From the NCBI RefSeq assembly GCF_022581195.2, contig NC_061458.1, positions 11,036,001 to 11,100,000 of the forward strand: a DNA stretch of 64,000 nucleotides. The letters are read 5' to 3'. Positions 44,001 to 53,300 of the stretch are shown in pieces (the first letter of the stretch is position 1; each line of letters begins with the position of its first letter). The notes below the pieces were generated by a model. The model ran no database searches. It had not been told where the DNA came from and saw only the letters and a list, made by a program, of their open reading frames with translations. The position numbers and the translations under genes are program-made. This DNA is from Helicoverpa zea (lineage: Eukaryota > Arthropoda > Insecta > Lepidoptera > Noctuidae).

Positions 44001-44475
44001 ATTTTTTTTTCAAAGTCGCGATTGGTATTTTCGGGCCAACTAAATACGGGCGAATTGACTACTAATTCTACTTATTTCAGTTAATTTTAAAATATTTAAT
44101 ATTTATGTGGTTGGTGTCTGAAAGATTACTTGGTAAGGTAAGGTACCCACTTACTTGTGTAAAGGAAGGCAGGAGGTCTTGGAACATTCTCTCGATCTCG
44201 TCGTAACCTTTCGGTTTATCGAAGCAAAAATTATCCCACAGACTACCATTCTTTACTTCATATCCCGAAGGAGTCTTGTTTTCTATGGGACTAGAGTTAC
44301 TCGATGTCAGAAGAACCGCTACCTGTAAAATAAAAAATGAAATATAAATATCAAATTAGGGTAATAAAGTAAAACAATTGATTTTGTAACTGATTTATAA
44401 TTCACTCATTCTTAGGATTAAAAAAAGGTTTTGAATTAGGAAGCTTACCATAGTTAATACAACTGATAAAGCCAT
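35080..44475 (-). CDS. Spaetzle-like cystine-knot cytokine E, 5 exons, 193 aa, split by LTR element
   Basis: The coding exons on the minus strand are 44449-44475, 44155-44322, 35802-35891, 35421-35521 and 35080-35275, all GT-AG. The exon 44155-44322 corresponds to exons 2 and 3 of the paralogues fused, so intron 2 was lost. The large intron holds the retrotransposon at 36038-43970; without it the intron would be about 326 bases. Residues 1-18 are a signal peptide. The prodomain keeps only one cysteine (Cys42) of the usual pair, then GYDEIERMFQDLL. The region equivalent to the activation Arg of gene D reads NW74|SSDD and has no Arg. Mature cysteines are at 90, 101, 128, 141, 156, 185, 186 and 188: a full IPVCCSC plus an extra Cys101. 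The frame is intact throughout. Confidence 0.85.
36034..36037. repeat. target site duplication (left), CATT
   Basis: CATT precedes the 5' LTR and recurs at 43971-43974 after the 3' LTR, as expected for Ty3/gypsy integration (4-6 bp). Because the LTR ends in A, a 5-bp ACATT reading is also possible. Confidence 0.75.
36038..36156 (+). repeat. 5' LTR, 119 bp
   Basis: It begins TGTAGTGTGCAGCTCGCC and ends CACTCCAATACA. By eye it differs from the 3' LTR at one position only (CACGAATTG here, CACGGATTG there), near 36105. The very short LTR is unusual for gypsy elements, which typically have several hundred bases. Confidence 0.95.
36157..36174 (+). promoter_or_regulatory. primer binding site
   Basis: TGGCGACCCTTAGCCAGC starts at the base after the LTR. 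TGGCGACC matches the complement of the 3' end of tRNA-Arg as used by 412/mdg1-type elements; the match weakens after nine bases. Confidence 0.65.
36175..36712 (+). other. retrotransposon leader
   Basis: It contains a short tandem repeat (AAGATTTTCAAGCTACAG twice plus a variant, 36281-36335) and a basic 88-codon frame at 36254-36520 without a recognisable domain. A strong 5' splice site GTAAGT lies at 36597. No convincing start of gag was found here. Confidence 0.5.
36713..36931 (+). CDS. small ORF in retrotransposon leader, possible 5' exon of gag
   Basis: This is a 72-codon frame starting MSQQLRDLHAKLKYLREY, a heptad-like helical start. A possible donor after codon 18 (TAT|GTAATA, intron from 36767) would join in phase 0 to the acceptor at 38875, where the gag frame opens without its own ATG. 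Read through, the frame ends at 36931 with no known domain. Whether it is a separate small protein or the first gag exon cannot be decided from sequence. Confidence 0.4.
   Translation: MSQQLRDLHAKLKYLREYVIKLGPNGRTGKDIVPAPYMFCLRTVRMESDFYKLLKLYGILGNKFSRTDTSGN
37150..37320 (+). repeat. dispersed repeat nested in the LTR element
   Basis: The words CTGTCTGTCCCTATGAATGC, ATCTTTAAAACTACGCAATGG, CAAGAGGAAGGTTTACA, CCGTGCGAAGACGGGGCG and an ACTAGT end are the plus-strand version of the family at 34127-34325. It inserted into the retrotransposon, or into its progenitor, and so need not be an essential part of the element. Confidence 0.6.
37834..38271 (-). CDS. antisense two-exon CxxC-rich protein in the retrotransposon leader, 93 aa
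   Basis: The exons on the minus strand are 38164-38271 and 37834-38007, with a consensus donor (ATG|GTAAGT), a TTATTACAG acceptor and phase 0. The joined product has 93 residues with cysteines arranged as CINC (7, 10), a Cys25, W..PR, then CTTCW and a terminal CTVGRNC..C cluster, so a small zinc-binding fold is likely. A minus-strand ATTAAA near 37734 could end the transcript. I recall similar W-x-x-P-R...CxxCW repeats in uncharacterised insect proteins but cannot name a function. It runs in the same direction as host gene E and opposite to gag-pol. It could be a captured host gene, an accessory gene of the element or a nested insertion. Confidence 0.6.
38640..38700 (+). repeat. start of AACCGACTTC repeat family
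   Basis: AACCGACTTCGGAAAGGAGG followed by TTCTCAATTCG matches the start of the repeat at 32520. It is only a short piece. Confidence 0.4.
38876..40018 (+). CDS. gag: retrotransposon gag (capsid and nucleic-acid-binding tail)
   Basis: The frame is open from 38876, directly after a TTCTTAG splice-acceptor-like site (an in-frame TAG lies at 38873), to the stop at 40018, 380 codons. The first in-frame ATG is only at 39140, yet the sequence before it is clearly coding and helical (LEEAEKEYSKLE). This suggests that translation starts in an upstream exon. The middle part has a gypsy-type capsid: FDIKTAISLLPVMNG, then LSPSAKLRLKTTYADIE and FGSEIEELFVNLT. The C-terminus is rich in Arg, Gly and Asn (RGNSRGFRGRGD, RGRPMRYQR) and has no CCHC zinc knuckle. 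It overlaps pol by 17 bases. Confidence 0.8.
   Translation, partial: AKIEQCPLGFKKLEEAEKEYSKLECILTQLNQEVKDQKLDKESCDICQILIDEIRHNFTKIKSLFSLRDSSSQTNDRDLIEYSICVTKMSDSFDIKTAISLLPVMNGQEQVTNQLIDGILLYSSLINDDSRSKLIDFVLKTRLSPSAKLRLKTTYADIESLVGDIRFYLLPKKSAVALQTQLFRATQGRRTIEKFGSEIEELFVNLTIAQANEKRDAYEVLRPLNERTAIKRFSDGLTDKRLSTIIASRQFASLSEAITAAVDEQSISLHPQEQVMQFRANHNVKRGNSRGFRGRGDRHFYNTKNNYNRNYNCYENSTGQGTSHSVNRGKHSGGQRQRQHFRGRPMRYQRVQHNTQESNGQDNLRNDVANNNDNLEFFRT
40002..40018 (+). promoter_or_regulatory. gag-pol overlap with UUU_CGU +1 frameshift motif
   Basis: In the gag frame the end reads GAG TTT TTT CGT ACC TAA. The pol frame (+1) is open from 40002, right after an in-frame TAG at 39999. A tRNA-Phe on TTT at 40007-40009 can re-pair with TTC one base ahead, and the next zero-frame codon is CGT. 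UUU_CGN is a known +1 shift motif (influenza A PA-X, plant amalgaviruses). Pol has no ATG before the protease motif at residue 37, so fusion by frameshift is the simplest way to express it. Confidence 0.7.
40002..43661 (+). CDS. pol: retrotransposon pol polyprotein (PR-RT-RH-IN), 1219 codons
   Basis: Counting from 40002, the domains in order are an aspartic protease with DSGA at residues 37-40; reverse transcriptase with FSKLDLSQGYYQL and catalytic YQDD at 446-449; RNase H with TDAS (Asp597), ELELLAIVWA and TDHKPL; the integrase zinc-binding HHCC region at about 890-930 (HAGVNRML...CKNCQ); the integrase core with Asp955, Asp1015 (TDQGTEF) and Glu1051, a D,D35E spacing; and a GPY/F-type module (LGPYKVIED) near the end. 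The RNase H to integrase order is Ty3/gypsy. No stop or frameshift was found, so it may be functional. YQDD instead of the usual YI/L/M/VDD is unusual. Confidence 0.9.
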   Translation, partial: SFFVPKQCTHSIFSYNNFCVVNCQLNDSNIDLSLLIDSGASLCVLKYEWLSRHRQLLNLVEQDKIVIKGISGNLESMGYIYLNITINHVNFNHKFHIFEHLSCAAEGILGQDFFEQYNAVLNYKDGTLTLESQNESVSVNVNKNTFIIPPRCEVIKHIPTSQNCDCVILSREVHKGVYTAGVISKPHNGFIPVRILNTTDSSVSINTSELTVSCLDNFYVCKFDDDCLSVDRVRTLLATLQLHAYLNKEEQISIEKICAKYADVFHLPGDTLTTTNLIEHSIQLKEDASPSYVKPYRLPKALKGEVQKQIDEMIKNDIIEESISEWSSPILLVPKKTDRSGERKWRLVVDYRQLNNRIKDDKFPLPNITEILDSLSNNIYFSKLDLSQGYYQLSLDEKSRKYTAFTTDRQYQMKRCPMGLKTSPSAFARLMTIAMSGLNYKSCFLYQDDCIVVGNCLETHNKNLIKILECLRKVNLKLNPLKCEFLRKEIVYLGHKITSEGIFPEPSKVSCLQKYPVPQNVDEVKRFVAFANYYRRFIPNFAEIAYPLNALCKKNVPFVWSDECERAFNKLKDILISPTVLDYPDFSDKNNFTLQTDASKLGLGAVLSNSNGKVVAYASRNLKPAETRYPVIELELLAIVWAVRHFRPYLYGKKFYIKTDHKPLIYLFNMTDPSSRLTKFRLYLEEYDFEISYVPGRHNAAADALSRIPITSNSLKEMQQHVVSVITRAQARRLRTDCDNNDMTTEVSSTSKPDQPKVVEILKRPIDSIELILFCNQNTLKQIEKLKHFNSDNGNCKFVPEKSAIFIISQSLSTVSVLTRELQRLCKQIKINELVIIKNKQYERFVNNFIKEMSHLDGFPKLLVIKDVTRITDKDTKTVILNDFHLLPTSGHAGVNRMLNNIRKYYYWPGMTNDVSEYVKKCKNCQIQKHSNRHTKEPMIITSTASTAFERVSLDLMGPLDVDNFNYKYILTLQCDLTKYVEAYPLEKKDTVSVARSFVNNFILRYGIPTEIITDQGTEFMSSVFTEICNLLHITKLHSTAYHHETLGGLENTHKVVGAYLRIQCDNNKTDWSGWLPFWCFSFNTTVHSETKYTPFELVFGKHCNLPSNIEQNSYVDPLYNPDSYPLELKYRLQRAQAEARNNLLFNKKIRKMNFDKTINSVIYKKGDLVLIKNQVGDKLDKIYLGPYKVIEDVSPNVKILRDNKAYIIHKNNTKKFVT
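43839..43851 (+). promoter_or_regulatory. polypurine tract
   Basis: AAAAGGGGGAAGG directly abuts the 3' LTR and would prime plus-strand DNA synthesis. Confidence 0.85.
43852..43970 (+). repeat. 3' LTR, 119 bp
   Basis: Same length and ends as the 5' LTR, with one substitution between them; followed by the right CATT of the target duplication (43971-43974). Confidence 0.95.
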
Positions 44476-44551
44476 TATCGATCAAATTAACGATTCGTAT
44501 TTTTTGTTAAAAATATTGTCACGATATTACTTTATTAGAGCACAGTGAAGT

Positions 44552-44587
44552 AATGATTTAGAATAACAATTCGCTCTACGTTATATA
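44552..44587 (-). promoter_or_regulatory. core promoter of gene E (TATA + TCATT initiator)
   Basis: On the minus strand TATATAAC (44580-44587) precedes TCATT (44552-44556), with the TATA box starting 33 bases before the predicted +1. The following ACTTCACTGTGCTCTAATAA matches the leader of gene D closely. Confidence 0.7.
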
Positions 44588-47500
44588 CCACGAACAATAT
44601 AGGCGCCGTAGATAACGAGACAAATTTTTCATTCGTTCCTTTTTCCTTGATCAAGTAGGTATATCCTAATTATCCATGAAAGCCAATAGAAATGCGGAAT
44701 TATTGTTATGCAAAGCCGAAGCTTTTACGTTATACGTTTACGTTATTTTAATAATTAGCGGAAAATTGCGTGATATTTGTTCAAATTTGCGTAACTCTCC
44801 ATTGCATAACAGGAAAAATATAGCATACGTCATCGAACCAGCATGTTTTTTACTGTTCATAGAGTGATATCATCTCCTAGGATTTTCTCTAACAATAATA
44901 GGTGCATCGTAATCGGATATATCATACCAGCTATATTTTTATACTCAAAACTCATGTTAGTATTATCTAAATTATGATACCTACCTTATAGTTATGAAAA
45001 CACAAATAACAGATGCAATGTATTTTCCTTAAGTTCAGGTTCATTCCTGTCAGAATTTAGTTGAATATCTTTTGCAATCAGCAACCTATAGCTATAGCTT
45101 TGTTATCGTCTCAATAAATACTTTATTTATTTATTGCTTAAACCGTGTATTTGCCTGTTAGAAAAATATACAAAAAAGACATGTTTCCCATTTGCCAATG
45201 TAGGTAAATGAAGCAGAAAAATTTAGATTTGTATAAATATGTAAATAGTAAAAATATGGCAAACCTTTACAAATAAATTAAAAAGATTAATTAAAAGTAT
45301 ATAGATGATACCTACTTGGGTTTAATAGCATACTTTCAATGACCTACTACTTTGTAATCAGGTTTTAGTAGCTTCATATTTTTAACATTTGAAAAATTCT
45401 GCAATAAACCTATTAAATAGATGTGGTGCATTTATAAAATGGTACCAAATTGGTACTTTATTTTTATTATAAAGGTGATTTACTCTTTACCACAATCGGA
45501 ATCAGTTGCCAAACCGGGGCGAGATACCTATTGGTTCACACTTAAACAGCAACGTTCAAGATATGAAGAAGCTTAGATTATAACCACCCATCGTTCCTAT
45601 AACCCACATTGTAGGAGTTCTTTTTCACCTGATTGTTTTGCCGTCCCATTGGACCATGAAAGCAAGGGAAATAGACAGTGCACCTGTGTTAAACCTATGC
45701 TTGTGCGGCGTATAATTTAATAGATCCTGACTATTCTCCTTGAAAATCGGTCCGGTTACCACTATTACGTACTTACTAAATACTTAATTATCTTTTTTTT
45801 GTACTTGATAGAGTTCAGTCCAAATATTTTGTATTGCATGTGAAAATTTCCAGTGCATGCCGTGAGCATTGTACAATGATGATGAAAATTTCTCAAGTTT
45901 AATTATATGTAATGATACTTATTTCATGTAAAACTGTCACATTATGTCATTAAAAATGAAAAAATAGACGCAGTACTAAAACCTCGTCTTGGAATTTTTT
46001 GCAACTTTTCCCTACGATCAAGGTAACTTATGACTCTATATCAGTTGTGTAAAGCAGGTTTTTCTTTAATAAAATACGTGTAGACAGCCTGTACACGTTT
46101 CGCCCTGTTTCTTGTGCAAATTGTCAACATAACAATTGGATATGTAATGTTTAAACACATTCCTAGGTCTGCAATACATGTACGGCTTATAAGCTGTAAG
46201 TTACACAATATTAAGCAATATTCGTGTTTATCTGAAACTTTATTTGTAAACAAGGCACAAAGACTTATTGCATTACAATTATGTTTTCGCGTTTGAGGAA
46301 ATGAAAAAAAAAATCTTTACAGCATTTTTTACAGCGGATATTTTCATTAGGTATTGAAATTATAATTTCTTCTATTCTTCGTATTATATTATAGGTACAA
46401 AATGTAAAAGTACAATTATTAAAACATTTTCCTGTGAGGAAACTATTTTATAAACTTTTGATAATACTTTCCTTTTTTAATCCATTCAAAAACGTATCAT
46501 ATTTATTACGTATTTATATTGAATATATACGTATTATATATAAACGTATTATATTGAATTACCTGAGGAAGTCATTCTTACATTCTTGTACTTATCTTCA
46601 TGAACCGCGATAACCTACTGTTGGTCTTAGAACTTCGTCCAGGATATTGTTAGGACAAATTCTTATCTAGATTATGAAATTTTAAAAGCGTGATTCATAT
46701 TAACGTCACAAGTTGGTACATACCTATGTATGTTTGCTGCTGCTACTTGCAATCAACTTGTGTCGAAGTACCGGATGCGTGCGGTCGCCATTGGGTTTTG
46801 GATTTACCGAGGAGGTCAGTGCAGTGCTTTCCTATTGCGTTAGTTCCTTTTTTGACATATATGTTCTTTTAATTGGACTTTACACACTTGACACTTCTGC
46901 ACATGCGTGAGAAAATACTCAATATTTCAAATAAGGTACCTGGTACTATATAAGTAAGCTACTCAATAAAATCTCAAAAATAATATTGTTAAAACTCTAC
47001 GAATTATTATCTGTCGAAAGATTTGCATCAAAACTTTCGAAAACAATTAAGGAAAAATTAAAACGTTTTCAGAAACAAACACTACTCGAAAAAAATTATA
47101 CAGAAAATTACTAGCAAAGTCGCTCTGCGTATCTGCTTACCTTTAATGCAATTATCGCCAACGGTAAGCAATCGTTTAATCCAGTAAAATAAATTACATT
47201 TGAAATCCAATAAAATTATATTACCATAATAACGAAAGGAAAAAGTTAATTGATATGGTATCAATAAAAGTTTTCCTCAACGAAGCCCATTGCATATAGT
47301 CGATGTATTACAATGAAATTCGCGCTCGATCCACTCTTACGCAGATCGACGGACGCGCTGTAGGATGCCGGGTTAGATAACACTGAATGTGGGCCGTTGT
47401 GCAATGGCGGCTACACCCCGGTTGTACACCCGGACCGAAGTCTCTTTTATTGAAATGTCAACATTTATGCTTTATTTTGTTCAAATTTTTGGCTAATTAG

Positions 47501-50080
47501 GTCATAGGTCAGGTCCCCTAAAAAGATCAGTCAGGGTTCCGTTTTGATTAGGTATCTATATAGTTTCGTGTCTAAGCGTTCAAAAGGTCGAAAGAGATTT
47601 TGAAATAAATATCTATCAACTTCGCTATATACAGGAAAAATCTAATATAACACCGTAACATCTGAAAATTATATGGCTAATATTTTTGAGGATTATTTCT
47701 CCTTTAATGAGTATTCCGATGAATACAATGACTTATGGTAATTAGTCACTACAACAAAATTGAGTGGTCACTACATGTCAAAGCACTTGTATCATGTATG
47801 TCATTCTTTTCAAGCTGCAGTCAAACTTATAAATACATTTATGATGGGTGATGTAACTTTAATACTTCGCAACTTTATTACGTTTAGCCAAACAAAGATA
47901 AAAATCACATCTCTTATTATTTTAGTCTTTTTTTTATAAATCAATAGATGCAACTGCAATTGGAAGTAATAAACATTAATGTTGTAAGTTTGATTGCAAA
48001 GTGTAGTGGTAATGTATACTAATAATATATTATAGGGTCATTAAACTGCATGGAAGATGCGCGGCAAAAGACATCTTGGCTATTACTTTTATCCACTGAT
48101 TGACAAAATTCATTCCTACATACCCTACCCCTCGTTTTCTGCCAATCATGCTACATTAGTTGAACTGGGTGCATTGTGATGGTGGAGGTGTATCTCCACC
48201 ATCACAATGCACCCAGTAGGTAACTACAAATACCAAAAGGATATATCAACATTATATTTTGATGACACATTACCTACTGTCTAAACTCAGCTAATCAGCT
48301 TCAGCTAAGTTCAGAACTAGTCCCATTCACTTGTACAAAATCAGCCAATATTTACATAGGAGAGTCAACTTCAATTTGTAATGTAATGCAAAAAAAGCTT
48401 ATTACTCAGATGTGCCGTATAGTAAATTACAAAGTTTCAATTTCATAATTCTAAAAATAACCCAATGTTAAGCACGATTACACAAATCCATTAAAAAAAA
48501 CATAAACAGTAATTACGTATGTTTAATTTTAGACTTCCTTACAATGTTAAAGTCCATGCGACTATTATCTAATTCTTGGTATAAAATGTCGAAACAAACC
48601 AGGTATCTGTGAGTATAATGTAACATCAGGCAGCATCCCTTCACTGCATGTTGCAAGTTGGTTGACCGACAATCGTCTATCACGCGTGATTAGTGCACAA
48701 CTTATGTGAAAAGCAATAAATGGGATTGGGGTCATTAGGTGCATATATCTTAACGCTTCCTGAATAGTTTTTTGACTGGTAAACATAGTGTTACATAGGT
48801 ACTATAAATCATTCACGGCACAAAATAAGAACATGATGCATTCGCAGTCGCAATATCCCCTATTGCATCTATACGAATTTGCTAACTGTAGTTGAAAGAG
48901 ACTGAGACATTGGAAATACCTTAAATACCTTATTTGAAAAATAAAAATGCTTATCTTATACTGTCTCTGGATGTGCGTAGGAATAAAAATATTATGTCTT
49001 TAGTAACAGGGTGAAAAAAAACTGTCAATGTTGGAAACAATGGCGTTTAGAATTCTAACTACGCATCCTGATGGCAACCCTGCCCATTAGCGTTTTGTGG
49101 TTGGTAAATGGCGCTGAAATTCAAGAAATCCCAACACTTCTCTTAAAAATAAATATTGTATTTATTACGAACTAATTAATTATATCCATTGTTTGGTATA
49201 TTATAAATAGACTATGCAAAGGCAAATTTTATGCAAACGGAAAGGCCCGAGTTTAGGACAATAATATAACCTCATAACCGGGATATTTAAATACCCTCTG
49301 AAATAACCAAATAGTTGTGGTTGGTTATTTTAGAAATTTCCATGAAATCTATAAACAGGTACGTGTAGGTATCATAGTGTTTAAAAATAGAACGAAGCAT
49401 CAAAAGCAAGTCTGTACTCATTTGATAGGTACGCTTGTGATACATAAGCAAACCATGTAGTAGTGAATAAATATTTTCTTTATATGTTATTAAAATAAAA
49501 AGGTGTAATAAATAAATTACGTATTTGACTTCATCATTCCAGATGTGCATATTGGATATGCAATTATTACACAAACTACTAAACTTAGTAACCTTCTGAA
49601 ATCATCATTTACAAATATATAAGACATCATTTCTGAAGTTATCGTCATCTACATCTTACAACGCCAATTCTAATTAGAGTCTTACAACTTCGATCGACCT
49701 ACTTATGCAAAGTAATTTTCCATTATAAACTTACGATAGCTAACGCGTTGAAGTCTTTTATGCCCATTAAAATTACTTTCGGGTGGAAGATTTTTTAATG
49801 GCTAAAAAACCAATAGTTACCTCATTTCTAATCTGTAGGATCCGGGCATTAGTCAACATGTTGATTTGTATCTACTCTTTTTCTTACGTTATACCGCATT
49901 TCTTTAATCTACTTTTCTCTCCTCAAATCATAATTGTGAAATAAAACAGGGGGCAGAAGAAAGAAGACCAAGTACTATTTAATTTAACAAGATCCTTAAT
50001 CGCGAAGCATCCGGCCCGAATTCGTATTGATAACGAGACATTATGCGATAATTCACAATCGATAGAGGGGATTGTAAGTT
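44588..50080. other. gene-poor intergenic stretch
   Basis: I find no supportable exon. At 45590-45770 there is a degenerate dispersed repeat with GCCGTCCCATTGGACCATGA and CAGTGCACCTGTGTTAAACC. A GC-richer unexplained patch lies at 47320-47450 (GCGCTCGATCCACTC, GACGGACGCGCTG, GGCGGCTACACCCCGG). A perfect hairpin is listed separately. Confidence 0.5.
48165..48216. repeat. perfect 23-bp hairpin with 6-base loop
   Basis: CTGGGTGCATTGTGATGGTG plus GAG (48165-48187) is followed by the loop GTGTAT and the exact reverse complement (48194-48216). There is no mismatch, and no flanking duplication was recognised. Confidence 0.85.
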
Positions 50081-50115
50081 TAAATAAAAAGAAAACTCGG
50101 CGCCGTGGCCAGTGA
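50081..50115 (+). promoter_or_regulatory. probable core promoter of the secreted-protein gene
   Basis: TAAATAAAAA at 50081-50090 lies about 30 bases before CCAGTGAG, an initiator-like sequence with the predicted start at 50111. The following 240 bases are CpG-richer than the surroundings (CGGCGCCGTGG, GAACGCGCGCGAAAG), consistent with a 5' untranslated exon leading to the ATG at 50352. Confidence 0.5.
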
Positions 50116-50351
50116 GAGTGAGACGTCTAAGTGAACGCGCGCGAAAGTTGCATTCAAACTCGCGCTACAAACATATTCCTGACCGCCATTTTTTTCTAGC
50201 CCGGGATAAAATATAAACAAAATATTAGTGCTCATTATTACATACATAATTTGTGGAATAATTTTATACCAAATTAAGTATATCAAGTGTTTGGTGGTTG
50301 CTTGAGTGACAGTGCAAGTGATAAGTGACTTTCGCCGTCTGTTTGTGCAGG

Positions 50352-53300
50352 ATGATGATCACACGTAATTTAAAGGTAAGGACTTTTTACATTACCTACA
50401 TGGTGGTAGTTATCACTCATTAAAAAAAACCATGCACAGTTGACCGATATTTTTCACAACGCAGTAAATATGTACTTTACAATAACAATTATGATTGCGG
50501 TTTATTGGGAATTACTAGTTTGCAAAATATCAGACGGGTTTTTCTAGTAAAGCAGTACTTAATAATATCATGTTTTTGCACATGCTTTATGTTAATGTTT
50601 TTTCGCTCTAATATGGTTAAATGATATCACTAAATACCGGTATGATTCGAAGGTATTGTGTGTTTAAAAAACCATTTTCAACTATTGACAAGTTTCACCT
50701 TTTCGCACAATGGTGCAGAAGAAAAAAGGTGAGAAATACTCATTGTTGTAATAAAGAAAACAAGTAAAATTGAAACTGATAGAAGGTAATTAATTTCTCA
50801 CCGGGTAATTGAGTTAATCTAAAAAAACGATAGTCAATATTTATATCGCTTTAAGTAATAGAGTATTGTTTTAAGTAAATAGGTAGCACACGCATGGCAT
50901 TTGCGTGTCAATTGGCTCTATGTACTATCGCGGGCAATTGTGCCTGGTCACTGATAGGTTCCCTTTTTGCTTATACATTAGAAAAAAAATACTTTCTCGT
51001 TTTATCCTAATGACCTAAATGAATGATATTATGCTTTCCTAGTCTTAAATATATAAAGAGTTTTCTTTGAATATAACTGTAGTATTTTGAACGTAAAAAA
51101 TCACCTGTGGTCAGGCGGAATAGTCCGCGGTAGTACATTGCGTGTCAGACTTATGTTAACAACATGCAGAACAGATGTCTTATTGATCTTGTGGTCGAAC
51201 GACTGATTAACATGAGAATCGCTTGTCTATCAATGGCATTTTTTACGTGACTATAATTTAACATTTATTTCAGTGTTACATTGCCTATTTATCGAGGACT
51301 GCTATAAGCTACTTTGATTCGGAAACACGAAGTAGTTGCCAGTTTCGAACCTAGCATTACTGAAAGAGGAAAAGGAAGTTTGTAGATATAGAAACTAGTA
51401 GCGTCATAAAATAAGTAACATATGATTAATTAAATACCATAATTATGTATGTAGAACACAAATCCGGGAATTCGTAACTAAAAAAGAAAATCAATAATTA
51501 TCACTAAGTTGTATGCGTAGATAATAATTATTGCTTTAAGTTTCTTAGAAACTATAACTTTGCACAATAGGCTTTTTGCATGGATGGTTTCTGCTAAATT
51601 AAAGTAACACTACTTATTAAGTTAGTTAAAAAAACACCAACAGGATAGTAGATACCACAAAAATTATAACGTTTCAAGCAAACTCTTTTCAGCTTTATAC
51701 TATTATATACTGAAACAATTTCTTTATAATATTATTTTGTACATAAACTGAAACACTCCCCACAATATTCAACTAGACAATCTTTCATGAAATTGAGTAA
51801 GACCTCAGTAAGACTTGGTTAGATTAATCGATCACATGCAATTATGTACGAGAGATGGTCTACTTGACTGTACCTAATGGACATAAGCCTATTTCATATC
51901 AAACTGCAATGCTTACAACATAAGAACCAGTCAATTTAAGTCCCAAAGAACCGCTATAAATAGTTACCATTATATCTAATATTGCAACGATCGTAAAGTA
52001 TGATTTTGAGCAATTCTGTCAGATTTTGTGCCAAGGCTTGAAGTTCAGGTCTCATGACTCAAACATATTCTCATAACTTTTATTGTCTAGGCATAAATTA
52101 TAGGACATTGCAATTATAAGTCAGATCCCTATCTGAAATAAACTTAATCATAGTGGAACGCATGTTTATTGAACACTGAATTCGGTGGGAAAAAGAGATA
52201 CCACACACGCGACGGTTCACAAATTAAATAATAGGTAATTATTATTGAGAAGCCAATTCATTTGTTAGTTTTAAAATAAGCTTTGGGTCAGTAACCCTAA
52301 TTAAGAAAAGATTGACTCGTAAAACCTAAGATATTAGGTACTTAGTAGGAATTTTAATAAGGCATATTATTGCTTATAGCTTATGAAACCTAAGTTTGCG
52401 TTGAACTGTAACCTTAGTAAGTAAGTATATATTACTTACGTACAAAACTAAAGCAAGTTTTACTTCCAATGACTCATTAATGCAACTTCATGCACATTAT
52501 ATGAGTTCTCTTTACATCATGAATGAATAAGAGGAAGTATTTATAATAAAATGTTAACCACAATAACTATTTATATTTATTAATGAATATTTTTAGTACG
52601 TCAAATACTTTATCAGTTGTATGTACCTAAGTATCGCTACGCTTGCTCAAGGCGGATTTTCGGTTTCAGACTTTATTATACAAAGTCTCCTACGTACGTA
52701 TTACCTAGAAACGTCACGTTAAGAGACAAGTAAGTCTTCTCCGTAAAGAACTACATAGTGAAGTTTCGATCACAAGTTGTCAACATTTTGCACTGTATTG
52801 CGTAATTTAGATGGCTTTACTTTTACGGCCGTAGCAATCTGCAAAATTATTTTTGATATTTCGTGGATGACCTACTCTACGGATCTGCAACAATTTAAAT
52901 TTTCCAAAATGTCATACACTTGCGTGTAATTATTTTAATTTTTATCTTACAACTGTCGCAAGCCTTATTTGGTGGATAGTGAAGGTACATTTCATAGTAT
53001 CTTCAGAAGACGCGAGCCAGTTTAAATTAAAAAAAAACATTTGTAACAAAGTAAATAAAACTAGAAGAATTTTCACACTATCAACTTTTTCAGTCCCATG
53101 TTGAACAATTTTAAATTGAACGTGAAAAAGAAACGACAGGTTAGAGGCACGTTTTGTTTCGGTAGCATGCGGAAAATGCATATTGTGAGCAATGTTCTAG
53201 TGATTTCATATTTCCTAGTGATATAGAACAATTAAAAAAAATATTCCTACGATTTTGTGGCTTTATGTCACACAACATGACGATGTTCAAAGAAACCTGC

